Counted from the first letter of the stretch, positions 1-6,900 are shown. The stretch: 31,649 bases of DNA from an uncultured Bacilli bacterium (GCA_934162285.1 CAKPHY010000020.1:1-31649); one strand, 5' to 3'. Translations and numbers: made by a program. The notes: generated by a model not told the origin, from the letters alone.

Positions 1-51
1 TTTGGTAGTATGAATTTTACCTATATTAGATAATAATATTTCTTTATTCAT
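1..51 (-). CDS. DUF3781-type protein, N-terminal end only (runs off the left edge)
   Basis: An ATG at 51 opens a frame that leaves the window and reads MNKEILLSNIGKIHTTK. A GGAG ribosome binding site lies about ten bases upstream. The opening resembles DUF3781 family proteins, which typically begin with a KELLxNIxKIHTT pattern. Function is unknown. It lies downstream of the acetyltransferase gene on the same strand with a 37-base gap, so the two may be co-transcribed. Only 17 residues are visible, so the family call rests on one short match. Confidence 0.5.
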   Translation of the reverse strand, partial: MNKEILLSNIGKIHTTK

Positions 52-88
52 TTATTATCAACTCCATAAATTGTAATCTGGAAAATTT

Positions 89-556
89 TTATATTTCTAA
101 CTTATAAAGCCTTTCTACTGGAGAGTCATCTTTAAAAGTTTTTACTTCTTCAATAAATTTCCATCCAAACTTTTCATATAACCCAACATGCTTAGTATAT
201 AAATATAGTTCTGTTAATCCTAATTCTTTTGCATTTTCTTTTACTGTATTCATTAGTTCTCTTGCCACATTTCTTCCTCGGAATTTTTCATCAACATACA
301 CATTTATAAGCCAAGGATAAAGGTCTGGTCTGCTATTCAAGTCATCTGACATAGATAATTGATACATACCTGCCGGTTCTCCATCAATTAAAGCAACAAA
401 AGTTTGTGGCAACTTATTTTTACATAATGAATGTTCAAAAGTACATTTTATTTCTTCAATACTTTCATTATTTTTTATTCCTAACCAATTATAATACCAA
501 TCACATATTTTATCAAAAAAAAGATTATTGCTTTCTTCTAATTTAATTATTTCCAT
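89..556 (-). CDS. GNAT family N-acetyltransferase
   Basis: This 155-residue protein has the usual length of a single-domain GNAT enzyme, which moves an acetyl group from acetyl-CoA to an amine. Residues 50-75 (TFVALIDGEPAGMYQL) give the central beta strands. The acetyl-CoA pyrophosphate loop is seen as RGRNVARELM near residue 93, followed by ELYLYTKHVGLYEKFGWKF, the standard end of motif B. The substrate cannot be read from sequence. The start is supported by GGTGTT upstream of ATG and an extended -10 box further up. It probably forms a short unit with the DUF3781 gene to its left. Confidence 0.88.
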   Translation of the reverse strand: MEIIKLEESNNLFFDKICDWYYNWLGIKNNESIEEIKCTFEHSLCKNKLPQTFVALIDGEPAGMYQLSMSDDLNSRPDLYPWLINVYVDEKFRGRNVARELMNTVKENAKELGLTELYLYTKHVGLYEKFGWKFIEEVKTFKDDSPVERLYKLEI

Positions 557-603
557 ACTTTCAACACCATTTCAAATTATTATTTATCTGTTCCATCTGT
601 GTA

Positions 604-612
604 ATTATATCA
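604..612 (-). promoter_or_regulatory. Extended -10 promoter box for the acetyltransferase gene
   Basis: On the minus strand the sequence TGATATAAT forms an extended -10 element about 50 bases upstream of the acetyltransferase ATG. No good -35 hexamer is visible at the right distance, as is common for extended -10 promoters. Confidence 0.4.
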
Positions 613-704
613 CGATTTTAACAGATTTTTATTACTAAATTAAAACATCCAAGATTCGTTCAACATTTCTAGTATATATCCAACATTTGGAAGTAAAATA
701 GAAC

Positions 705-781
705 CTTGCAAACCCTTTAATTAAAAGGGATAAATCAAAAGTATGGTAGAGTTCTTCCATATTTTAACTCAATTTTGCAAG
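705..781. other. Compact three-way-junction fold, possible structured RNA
   Basis: CTTGCAAA at 705-712 is perfectly complementary to TTTGCAAG at 774-781 and closes a 77-base domain. Inside are CCCTTT/AAAGGG (713-718 with 724-729), stacked directly on the closing stem, and TATGG/CCATA (742-746 with 757-761). The loop of the second hairpin contains GAGTT (749-753), which can pair with AACTC (766-770) as a pseudoknot. The size is tRNA-like but no T-arm consensus is present, so it is not called a tRNA. Strand and function are unknown. Confidence 0.35.
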
Positions 782-924
782 TGCAAAATAACAAATGATA
801 GCACTATAAAGTCTTTATTTATATATAATAAATTAAGGTGGTTCTATCAATTTCCTTATCCCGCTTAATAATATAGTAATAAAAATATGCTTAATTATTA
901 GTGTATTTTATCATTAAATAGTTA

Positions 925-1441
925 CTATTTCATGGTTATTAAATAATTTTTAATTTTATCAATTACATCATCTATATTTTTATCTAACCAATTATATTTT
1001 GGATTATTAAGATTTATTTTATATAATCTTGAACTAGTAATTTTTTCAAATTGATTAATCAAATCTTTTACATTATTAACATTGATTGATTTATCATCAT
1101 AAATCAAAATTTTAAAACATTTTTCAAGTTTTTCTTTATTAAGTAGTTTATTATCTATTAAATAATAAAAATCAAATATATCTAGTTGATCTAATATTAA
1201 ATTTTAAAAGAGATTTCATTTTTTCAGTAAAAAAGTTCTGGAGAATTAATTAATAAATTAGCTCCAAGATTAATAATACTAAAATCAAACATATATTGTT
1301 CTTGCTCAAGTTCAAATAATTTATGAACTCCAATATCTAACTTTGTATCAATTTCATTTTTATAGTTATCTTTAATCTTTAAAAATACTCTTTTACCTTT
1401 ATAATCCTGATGGTGTAATGGCTCTACGTCGTCAGCACCAA
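925..1441 (-). pseudogene. Remnant of an AbiEii/AbiGii-type nucleotidyltransferase toxin gene
   Basis: Three pieces in different frames join into one recognisable AbiEii-family C-terminal part. The first (about 1441 to 1229) carries FGADDVEPLHHQDYKGKRVF and TKLDIGVHK. The second carries EKMKSLLKFNIRSTRY. The third carries DIFDFYYLI and runs to the stop at 925. At least two frameshifts, near 1230 and near 1180, break the reading frame. The N-terminal nucleotidyltransferase core is missing: homology stops at 1441 and an in-frame stop lies just upstream. The family is the toxin of type IV abortive-infection toxin-antitoxin systems. No AbiEi antitoxin gene is seen nearby, so the system is dead here. 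Confidence 0.8.
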
Positions 1442-1477
1442 ATTGTTAAAAAACTTAAGATTTTTAAGTTTAACAAT
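1442..1477. repeat. Imperfect inverted repeat at the truncation point of the AbiEii remnant
   Basis: ATTGTTAAA at 1442-1450 pairs with TTTAACAAT at 1469-1477. The stem continues inward as ACTTAA/TTAAGT around a three-A bulge, giving about 14 base pairs with loop GATTT. It starts exactly where the AbiEii homology ends. No T-run follows on the plus strand, so it is not a good terminator in that direction. Confidence 0.45.
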
Positions 1478-1482
1478 AAACG

Positions 1483-1507
1483 CTAACTAGAAATAATTAG
1501 TTTTTTT
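1483..1507 (+). terminator. Terminator-like hairpin with T-run
   Basis: CTAACTA and TAATTAG form a seven-pair stem with one mismatch and a four-base loop, followed by seven Ts on the plus strand. No plus-strand gene is seen upstream, so its role is unclear. Confidence 0.3.
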
Positions 1508-1631
1508 GTTACTTTCTTTATTATCATAAAATTGCCTAAAAAAAGGTAAAACATTTCAATCTTTTATTTTTTTTAAAATGGGAAATTTTTTTGTTAATGC
1601 CAATCTTTTTCATCTTTTTTTAAAAAAATAC

Positions 1632-1659
1632 TTGCAAAAATTAAAGAATATGTTAAAAT
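1632..1659 (+). promoter_or_regulatory. Plus-strand promoter for the candidate small RNA
   Basis: TTGCAA (1632-1637) is followed after 16 bases by TAAAAT (1654-1659), with TG at 1651-1652 giving an extended -10. It faces away from the minus-strand cation-transporter gene and would start transcription near 1666. Confidence 0.5.
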
Positions 1660-1665
1660 GAAAAA

Positions 1666-1785
1666 GCGTCCTTAAAAAAGAACGCATAAAGATCATTTTG
1701 ATCTTTATATCCTTACCCTCTCATACTACTTTTAATAATTAGAAAATCTAATTATAAAAAAGACATCCCTAGAGATGTTTTTTTG
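1666..1785 (+). ncRNA. Candidate ~120-nt small RNA with three hairpins and a terminator
   Basis: Downstream of the promoter lies a series of hairpins with no open frame. GCGTCCTT/AAGAACGC (1666-1673 with 1678-1685, one mismatch) comes first. It is followed by a perfect ten-pair stem ATAAAGATCA/TGATCTTTAT (1686-1708). Next is an unpaired pyrimidine-rich linker with CCTTACCCTCTC at about 1711-1722, then ATAATTAGA/TCTAATTAT (1735-1755), and last a terminator hairpin with a T-run. Hairpins, an exposed C-rich seed and a terminator are typical of Bacillota regulatory RNAs that bind ribosome binding sites. No named RNA family is recognised. Expression and targets are inference. Confidence 0.45.
1756..1784. 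terminator. Bidirectional terminator
   Basis: ACATC (1763-1767) and GATGT (1774-1778) are flanked by A-run and T-run, extending the stem to about 11 pairs. It ends the minus-strand cation-transporter transcript directly after its stop codon and would end the plus-strand small RNA. Confidence 0.75.
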
Positions 1786-2655
1786 TTATTCTATTTTCGG
1801 ATTTACATGCACCATACAATGTTTGCACGTTGAAAAATTGCTTTCAACTAAAAAATGAACTTCTTCAGCAATATTATGAGCCTCTATAAGCGTTAAAGTG
1901 GGATCGACAGCTATTTCTACATCAACATACATTTTGGCCCCAAATAGCCTTGTTTTAATATCGTCAATAGCTAAAACTTTGCTATTACTTTTAATTAATT
2001 CTTTAATACTATTTTCCTCTTCTTCGCTTACTGAAGTATCTAACATTTTAGCTAAAGCATCTTTTAAAATATCATAAGAAACTTTAATAATACAAAAAGC
2101 TATTAAAGTACTAGCTAAAGCATCAAAAAAAGTTAAACCAATTTTAGTACCTAAAATACCTATAAATGCTCCTATACTAGATAAAGCATCACTACGATGA
2201 TGCCAAGCATCCGCTTCTAAAGCTGCTGAATTTAATTTTTTAGCAGCTTTTTTAGTATATCTAAACATCCACTCTTTAATAACTATTGATAAAATAGCTG
2301 CTAGAAGTGGTAATAATGATGGTATTTTAGTATTACTTCCATTAAGAATATTCGTAATACCAGAAAAACCAATACTTATTCCTGTAAATGTCAAAATAAC
2401 AGCTAAGATAATAGCTGCTAAACATTCAAATCTTTCATGACCATATTGATGTTTTTGATCAGGTGCTTTCTTAGATATATAGATACCTATAATTACAATA
2501 ATTGTTGACAAAACATCAGAAGCTGAATGAATGGCATCTGAAATCATAGCTTTAGAATTGCCAATAATTCCTGCAAATAGTTTAAAAATTGTTAAAATTA
2601 AATTAACAATAATAGTTACTAATGATACTTGATAAGCTAAATCTCTTTTTTTCAT
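1786..2655 (-). CDS. Cation diffusion facilitator (CDF) family metal exporter
   Basis: This 289-residue membrane protein moves divalent metal ions out of the cytoplasm in exchange for protons. Six membrane segments occupy roughly residues 10-200. The metal site is visible as H43xxxD47 in the second helix and H152xxxD156 in the fifth. The HxxxD pairing is more usual in zinc-type members than in manganese-type ones. The last ~85 residues form the cytoplasmic dimer domain, with a late CKHCMVHV segment. Start ATG follows AAGGAG. A strong terminator separates it from the PAP2 gene upstream, so read-through or a weak promoter must drive it. Confidence 0.92.
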   Translation of the reverse strand: MKKRDLAYQVSLVTIIVNLILTIFKLFAGIIGNSKAMISDAIHSASDVLSTIIVIIGIYISKKAPDQKHQYGHERFECLAAIILAVILTFTGISIGFSGITNILNGSNTKIPSLLPLLAAILSIVIKEWMFRYTKKAAKKLNSAALEADAWHHRSDALSSIGAFIGILGTKIGLTFFDALASTLIAFCIIKVSYDILKDALAKMLDTSVSEEEENSIKELIKSNSKVLAIDDIKTRLFGAKMYVDVEIAVDPTLTLIEAHNIAEEVHFLVESNFSTCKHCMVHVNPKIE

Positions 2656-2669
2656 ATATTTCTCCTTAT

Positions 2670-2694
2670 AAAAAAGCAGTGTTTTAAAACACTG
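2670..2694 (-). terminator. Terminator between the PAP2 and CDF genes
   Basis: A perfect 18-base palindrome CAGTGTTTTAAAACACTG (2677-2694) is followed on the minus strand by C and six Ts. It sits just upstream of the AAGGAG site of the CDF gene. Confidence 0.8.
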
Positions 2695-2708
2695 ATCTAT
2701 TATATGTT

Positions 2709-3356
2709 TTATTTAATATTAATTTCATTATATTTAATAGCAAATTTTTCACTTAAATTAAATTTTCTATCAATTTTATTACATATTATTACTAAAAGTA
2801 AAGCTGCTAATACATCCCATATTACATGCTGTTTTATTAAAAGTGTTGAAACAATAATTAACGTATTTGTTATAATTACTAATAATTTATAATACCATTT
2901 AAAATCTTTCAATTTCAATGTCAAATATATAAAGATAAAACATAATGTACAATGCATACTTGGTAAACAATTTAAAATTGGTGTATCTGTAAAATAAATT
3001 ATTTTTAATAAAATAGTAAAAATAGTGTTTTCTTCAAAATTAATATTTCCTCTTTCAATAGTTGTTGGAAATAAAAAGAATATGAAAAAAGCGATTATTA
3101 CTGATAATGCCGTAAGAGTAAAATATTTATAAAAAACTTTTTTATCTTTGTAATAAAAAATACAAGGTAAAACAATTAAATAAATATACCATAGATAATA
3201 AAACATTACAAAAGACGGTATTACAGGCAACTTTTGATCTAACGTACTAAGCAAAATTGTCGGTTCAAACGGTGAAAATTTTGCTAAAAGATACGTTATT
3301 GTTTCAAAAACTACTAAAACAATTGTAAAAATCAAAACTTTTTTATATTCTTTCAC
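2709..3356 (-). CDS. PAP2-superfamily membrane phosphatase (lipid phosphatase-like)
   Basis: Of about 215 residues with six membrane segments, the protein carries two of the three phosphatase motifs. PSMH is at about 132-135. The HxxxD motif (H177, D181, in QHVIWDVLAA) is in the next-to-last helix. The first motif, KxxxxxxRP, is not recognised, as in the inositol-phosphorylceramide-synthase-like branch. It probably dephosphorylates or transfers head groups of lipid phosphates on the outer membrane face. The GTG at 3356 is preferred because AGGTGGT precedes it; a GTG nine bases upstream lies inside that site. It follows the 139-residue unknown gene on the same strand. Confidence 0.82.
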   Translation of the reverse strand: MKEYKKVLIFTIVLVVFETITYLLAKFSPFEPTILLSTLDQKLPVIPSFVMFYYLWYIYLIVLPCIFYYKDKKVFYKYFTLTALSVIIAFFIFFLFPTTIERGNINFEENTIFTILLKIIYFTDTPILNCLPSMHCTLCFIFIYLTLKLKDFKWYYKLLVIITNTLIIVSTLLIKQHVIWDVLAALLLVIICNKIDRKFNLSEKFAIKYNEINIK

Positions 3357-3369
3357 ACGTACCACCTAG

Positions 3370-3396
3370 AAAAAAATAGATTTAAAATCTATTTTT
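3370..3396 (-). terminator. Terminator after the 139-residue unknown gene
   Basis: AAATAGATTT and AAATCTATTT form an AT-rich stem followed on the minus strand by a T-run. The stem includes the stop codon of the upstream gene. Confidence 0.6.
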
Positions 3397-3808
3397 GAAT
3401 CAAATTAAGTAAATTTATTTTGAACATATCTTTTTCTGCATGTTCTTTAGATACCATTACACCTTTATAAGTAACTAGTTCGGATTGATGTCCTTCAGCT
3501 AATATATCTTCTGGTGAAATTGTATTTAGCATTACGATATGATCATTCAAATAGACTATATAATGAAGTTTTATATCATCATGAACTTTTGCAAACATTG
3601 GATCAGTTGGCAATTTTAACTCATATGTTTCAGTATTGTTTTGCTTATTAGTTGCTACTAGTTCGCCTAAAAACTTACCTTCTTTTAAAGCTGGATAGTA
3701 TTCAAAATACAACTTTTTATAAGCTAACATATTATATTTTTTTAATGAACGTTCAAGCTTTTTGAATTCATTTTCATTAACATAGTCAAACAAATAAAAT
3801 CCTTTCAT
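3389..3808 (-). CDS. Unknown conserved-looking soluble protein
   Basis: This 139-residue protein is not recognised. It starts MKGFYLFDYVNENEFKKLER, is rich in charged residues, and has no membrane segment, no signal peptide and no cysteine. Codon use matches its neighbours. The ATG at 3808 follows AGGGGGT. A near-consensus promoter lies just upstream and a terminator just downstream, so it is mostly a single-gene unit, with possible read-through into the PAP2 gene. Confidence 0.7.
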   Translation of the reverse strand: MKGFYLFDYVNENEFKKLERSLKKYNMLAYKKLYFEYYPALKEGKFLGELVATNKQNNTETYELKLPTDPMFAKVHDDIKLHYIVYLNDHIVMLNTISPEDILAEGHQSELVTYKGVMVSKEHAEKDMFKINLLNLIQK

Positions 3809-3835
3809 TTATTTACCCCCTATTATTCATATATT

Positions 3836-3865
3836 ATTATAAACCAAACACCTATCGTTTGTCAA
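3836..3865 (-). promoter_or_regulatory. Near-consensus sigma-A promoter
   Basis: On the minus strand TTGACA (3860-3865) is separated by 18 bases from TATAAT (3836-3841). Both hexamers are perfect. It reads into the 139-residue gene that starts at 3808. Confidence 0.75.
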
Positions 3866-3874
3866 ACAGGTTAT

Positions 3875-3900
3875 AAAAAAGGTAACGGATGTTACCTTTT
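3875..3900 (-). terminator. Terminator of the anchored surface protein gene
   Basis: AAAAGGTAAC-ATCC-GTTACCTTTTTT on the minus strand forms a ten-pair stem with a T-run. It begins at the stop codon of the gene ending at 3899. Confidence 0.8.
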
Positions 3901-4999
3901 ATTTAGTTATTACTAATTCTGATCTACGAATAGTACATCCTTTATTTAATAAAGATGTGTCATTTTCGGAATCGCTCCAAACATCTGATGATTTAGTTGA
4001 TGTTAATCTTGTACGATAACGATAAAGAGTTACATCGTTACTTGTATATCCATAAGTTGGTTCTTGAATATAGGAATATTTTGGTACTTGTGAAGCTACT
4101 TTTTCTGTACATGTATATACATAATAGAAACCAGTAGAGCCTTTCTTTTGAACGCCATTATCACAAGTAGATAAAATATCTTTTGGAATTGAACTTACAC
4201 TTGTATATTGTTTCTTATTTTCAGTATAAACTGTTTCATAATGATCAAATTTAGATACAGTTTTATAACCAGTTATTACTTTAGTTTGTGTTGAATTCTT
4301 TTTAGTTTCTACTTGACGATTGCTGTTAGCAGAAACTTTAGTTGTTGACCAATCAGACCAACTAGACCAATAAGTTGTTGTAGATGGACAACTATACAAA
4401 TATTTAAATTTTTTAGTATCAGTTGTATCATCTTTAGTGTCACTACCATTACCGTCTTTGTTACCATCTTTATCGGTATTAGTATTATTATTGTTATTAT
4501 TAGTGTTAGTACATTGATTTGGACACAAATCTGTACATCCTAAATTATCAATAACATATGAAGCTTCACTACCACATTGTAAATATGTTTTCATTTCATA
4601 TTTATTAGTATCAGTTTTAGTTAATTGAACATAAGAAGCAGTAGTGTCACACTTATTACCATTACGATCAGTAAATTCAACTAAATAATTTTGATTAATA
4701 AGTTGTTGTAAAGTAATTTTTGATGTGTCACCAGTGTCCTTTGGTAATGATGCACGATAATAATAAGAACGACCAGCATTTTTCATAGTAGTAATATTTC
4801 TACTAAAAATCTCATTTAATAATGGATCAATATTAACATTATTGTTATTACCATCATTACGGCTGATATTGTCTATTTTATTATCTAAATCTCCTTTTGT
4901 AGGAAAGATCCATACTAGTAAACATATAAATAATATTACTATTAAAACCTTTACTACAATGCCTTTAATTGAAGTATTTTTTGAATCTTCTTCGTACAT
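3899..4999 (-). CDS. Membrane-anchored surface protein with pilin-like and WSxWS-type modules
   Basis: The 366-residue protein starts MYEEDSKN, then has one membrane helix at about 12-29 and is otherwise outside the cell. Residues 65-150 contain a helix and a domain with ITLQQLINQNYLVEF, CDTTASYVQL and YEMKTYLQC, a layout like the head of small type IV pilin-like proteins. An Asn/Asp-rich linker (about 165-195) follows. The C-terminal part has YWSSWSDWSTTKVSA, a WSxWS repeat reminiscent of thrombospondin type 1, and later a second YRYRTR...VWSDSEND unit. The start and anchor resemble the 604-residue protein at 12176-13990. Function is unknown; adhesion is inference. Two promoters precede it, and the site is AAAGGGGGAG. 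Confidence 0.75.
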   Translation of the reverse strand: MYEEDSKNTSIKGIVVKVLIVILFICLLVWIFPTKGDLDNKIDNISRNDGNNNNVNIDPLLNEIFSRNITTMKNAGRSYYYRASLPKDTGDTSKITLQQLINQNYLVEFTDRNGNKCDTTASYVQLTKTDTNKYEMKTYLQCGSEASYVIDNLGCTDLCPNQCTNTNNNNNNTNTDKDGNKDGNGSDTKDDTTDTKKFKYLYSCPSTTTYWSSWSDWSTTKVSANSNRQVETKKNSTQTKVITGYKTVSKFDHYETVYTENKKQYTSVSSIPKDILSTCDNGVQKKGSTGFYYVYTCTEKVASQVPKYSYIQEPTYGYTSNDVTLYRYRTRLTSTKSSDVWSDSENDTSLLNKGCTIRRSELVITK

Positions 5000-5027
5000 A
5001 TTTTCTCCCCCTTTAAATATGTGCCAT

Positions 5028-5056
5028 ATATTAACATAAAAGATCTAAATTGTCAA
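5028..5056 (-). promoter_or_regulatory. Proximal promoter of the anchored surface protein gene
   Basis: On the minus strand TTGACA (5051-5056), a 17-base spacer and TAATAT (5028-5033) form a strong sigma-A-type promoter about 30 bases upstream of the start codon. Confidence 0.75.
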
Positions 5057-5097
5057 ATTGTAATGCTTTGTTGCCTATTTTCCTTTATTCGCTGGTT

Positions 5098-5126
5098 ATT
5101 TTAGCACTAACTTTCTTTTTTGTCAA
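5098..5126 (-). promoter_or_regulatory. Distal promoter of the anchored surface protein gene
   Basis: On the minus strand TTGACA (5121-5126) is separated by 17 bases from TAAAAT (5098-5103), with TG one base before, giving an extended -10. It lies 70 bases upstream of the proximal promoter and in the same direction. Confidence 0.65.
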
Positions 5127-5185
5127 ATTTAAGGTTATATGTGACGTAGTAAACTAGATGTGGGAATAATTATTAAAACATAAAA

Positions 5186-5333
5186 AAGAGAAAACACCAA
5201 TGTTATTAACTTAAGAGATACATTTATATAGAAGTGTATTTCTTTTGTTTTGTTTTTAATTTTTAGACATAGTAAAAACCATAGTTTTAAAATATGAATT
5301 AAACATTAATTTTTTTAAAATGTTTTTTCTCTT
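5186..5333. other. Structured intergenic element; rest of the gap 5000-5358 has no gene
   Basis: AAGAGAAAA (5186-5194) pairs perfectly with TTTTCTCTT (5325-5333), enclosing smaller hairpins. The best is 5214-5225 with 5232-5243: 12 pairs including two G-U, loop ATATAG. On the minus strand the closing right arm is followed by six Ts, so the domain could act as a long-range terminator or regulatory RNA downstream of the Smr gene. No open frame of note and no clear plus-strand promoter is seen. The remaining part of the 358-base gap holds the two tandem promoters. Confidence 0.35.
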
Positions 5334-5358
5334 AAATTTTTCCAACATTTACTTTACT

Positions 5359-5640
5359 TCATCTTTGTATTCTATCAAATTGAAGTTCAACTACTGTACA
5401 ACCATTATTATAATAATACGTTTTATAATCTTTAACATACTTATTTCTTGCTAAAGTTACCTTAGTTTCATTATAAATAATACCCGAACCTATACCATGT
5501 ATAATAACAATTATTTGATTTTTTAAATGAACATTTTCTTTGATAAAATCATTAATCATCATATGAGCAGTAACGCGATCAAATCCATGAAGATCAAGTG
5601 ATGGCAAATTATCTATAAAAACAACATCATTCAAAGTCAT
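5359..5640 (-). CDS. Small Smr-domain protein
   Basis: The protein is a nearly free-standing Smr domain of 93 residues, the C-terminal module of MutS2 and a nucleic-acid nicking or binding domain. LDLHGFDRVTA near residue 15 and IIHGIGSGIIYNET in the middle are the two signature segments (LDxHG and HGxGxG). ATG at 5640 is preferred because AGGT precedes it and the frame then overlaps the end of the sugar-kinase gene by 14 bases, which suggests coupled translation. A longer start at 5685 would overlap by 59 bases without a clear site. Its role next to a kinase gene is unknown. Confidence 0.82.
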   Translation of the reverse strand: MTLNDVVFIDNLPSLDLHGFDRVTAHMMINDFIKENVHLKNQIIVIIHGIGSGIIYNETKVTLARNKYVKDYKTYYYNNGCTVVELQFDRIQR

Positions 5641-6523
5641 GAATATACCTACGCATTTCTTCTTTAGATGGAACTGCTCGTCCACTTACTTTAGTAACTG
5701 ATAAACTTCCAGCAATTGTTGCAATAGTTAAAACAACGTTTATGTTATAACCTTTAGTTAAACCATAAACAAAAGCTCCATGAAAAATATCGCCTGCTCC
5801 CGTTGTATCAAGAGCTTCAACTTCTAAGGCATCCATAATTCCTAGTTCACCATTATATTTATAAATACAGCCTTTATCTTCTAAAGTAATAACAATCATT
5901 CCTGGAAACATACTTTCTAAACGACTATAAAGTTGCTTTAAAGTTTCTTGATCATCATAATTTATTTTAATACCTGTTACATCTTCAGCAAAATCTTTAG
6001 AAGCAACCACATAATTTACCATTTTGGCTAGTTCTACAACTTCTTTTGAAGCGCGACCAGCATCTAGTACTACTATAGCTTTGGGATATTTAGTAATTAT
6101 TCTTTTAGATTCTTCAAATTCATGTCCATCAATTAAAATAATATCTGGTTCAAAATCTAAATGTAATTCTTGCATTTTTTCTTTTTCTTTAATATATGTA
6201 AGAATTGTTCTAGAACCATTTAATTGATTATTGATAATAATACTATTATCAGTTTCAAAGTCATTTCTAATTTCTAAATATTTAGTATTTACATTAGATA
6301 TTTCAAATTCATTCTTTATTTCATTACCATATAAATCATTACCAACAACACCTGCTATATAAGTTTCAATCCCCCATTTACCAAGAAGATAAGCGGCATT
6401 TGAAGCAGGTCCACCACCACACTCGATTTTTTCTTTAATTCTTATTTTTTTATTTTCTTCTATAAATCCTTTTAAAGGAAAAATTATATCATAACTAATA
6501 TGTCCTAAACATAATACTTTCAA
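5627..6523 (-). CDS. PfkB-family carbohydrate/nucleoside kinase
   Basis: At 298 residues the protein has the usual ribokinase-family length and phosphorylates a sugar or nucleoside with ATP. The N-terminal signature GGGPASNAAYLLGKWG and the C-terminal anion-hole and catalytic motif DTTGAGDIFHGAF (catalytic Asp in GAGD) are both intact. The specific substrate cannot be read. The start is taken as TTG at 6523 because AGAAAGGTGAT stands six bases before it and LKVLCLGHISYD is the normal beginning of the fold; a TTG 45 bases upstream has no such site. The 3' end overlaps the Smr gene. Confidence 0.88.
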   Translation of the reverse strand: MKVLCLGHISYDIIFPLKGFIEENKKIRIKEKIECGGGPASNAAYLLGKWGIETYIAGVVGNDLYGNEIKNEFEISNVNTKYLEIRNDFETDNSIIINNQLNGSRTILTYIKEKEKMQELHLDFEPDIILIDGHEFEESKRIITKYPKAIVVLDAGRASKEVVELAKMVNYVVASKDFAEDVTGIKINYDDQETLKQLYSRLESMFPGMIVITLEDKGCIYKYNGELGIMDALEVEALDTTGAGDIFHGAFVYGLTKGYNINVVLTIATIAGSLSVTKVSGRAVPSKEEMRRYIHDFE

Positions 6524-6570
6524 ATCAATCACCTTTCTAATTATCGCATTATATTTATTTTTTTTCAATT

Positions 6571-6593
6571 AAAAAAAGCCAAAATTGACTTTT
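6571..6593 (-). terminator. Terminator after the two-helix membrane protein gene
   Basis: On the minus strand AAAAGTC-AATTTT-GGCTTTT makes a seven-pair stem with one G-U, followed by Ts. It starts at the stop codon of the gene ending at 6593. Confidence 0.6.
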
Positions 6594-6859
6594 TAAGCTT
6601 TTACTATCTTTTCTATTAATAAATAAGTATATGTAAAAAAGATAAAGGTAAAAAATACTAAATCAAATATAGTATTAAATAAGACATTTACAACATTATT
6701 TTGAAAGAAAAGCGCATACATTCCTGTAAATTTATCTGAATATAAAGAAAATACCATAAACATATAATTAAAATTAGTTAAAATCAAAGAAAATATAAAA
6801 CTTATAAATAAGTATTTTTTCATTTTCTTTAATTCTTTTTTTAAATATTTTTTCTTCAT
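6593..6859 (-). CDS. Small two-helix membrane protein, unknown
   Basis: This 88-residue protein has a Lys-rich N-terminus (MKKKYLKKELKKMKK) and two hydrophobic helices at about 17-38 and 60-82, so both ends should face the cytoplasm. No family is recognised. ATG at 6859 is chosen because AGGTGAG precedes it. That ribosome binding site lies in the right arm of a perfect nine-pair hairpin (6866-6893), which could mask it. It follows a 38-residue membrane peptide gene. Confidence 0.6.
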   Translation of the reverse strand: MKKKYLKKELKKMKKYLFISFIFSLILTNFNYMFMVFSLYSDKFTGMYALFFQNNVVNVLFNTIFDLVFFTFIFFTYTYLLIEKIVKA

Positions 6860-6865
6860 ACTCTC

Positions 6866-6893
6866 ACCTATTTTAAATATAACAAAAATAGGT
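6866..6893 (-). promoter_or_regulatory. Hairpin covering the ribosome binding site of the 88-residue gene
   Basis: ACCTATTTT and AAAATAGGT (6885-6893 and 6866-6874) pair perfectly around a ten-base loop. On the minus strand the second arm supplies AGG of the AGGTGAG site. On the plus strand the same hairpin is followed by seven Ts and would look like a terminator, but no plus-strand gene precedes it. Confidence 0.4.
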
Positions 6894-6900
6894 ATTTTTT

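Larger units (their letters stand above)
557..924. other. Intergenic stretch without a supported gene
   Basis: No convincing protein gene is seen between the acetyltransferase and the AbiEii remnant. The stretch holds the acetyltransferase promoter, a direct repeat CAACATTT at 661-668 and 681-688 (20-base period, two helical turns), the folded element at 705-781, and the inverted repeat TTTTGCA-AG-TGCAAAA at 773-788, which looks like an operator half-site pair. From about 790 to 924 the DNA is AT-rich with no clear structure. Confidence 0.5.

Noticed and set aside
635..760. Minus-strand 41-residue frame starting MEELYHTF
   Set aside because: It overlaps the folded element at 705-781, has no ribosome binding site and matches no family.
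705..781. tRNA gene
   Set aside because: Size is right but there is no T-arm consensus, no anticodon stem of five pairs and no CCA-side pairing of tRNA type.
1535..1615. Minus-strand basic 25-residue frame starting MKKIGINKK
   Set aside because: No ribosome binding site, too short, and composition is what AT-rich DNA gives by chance.
4842..5039. Plus-strand 65-codon frame
   Set aside because: It is antisense to the anchored surface protein gene and to its promoter.
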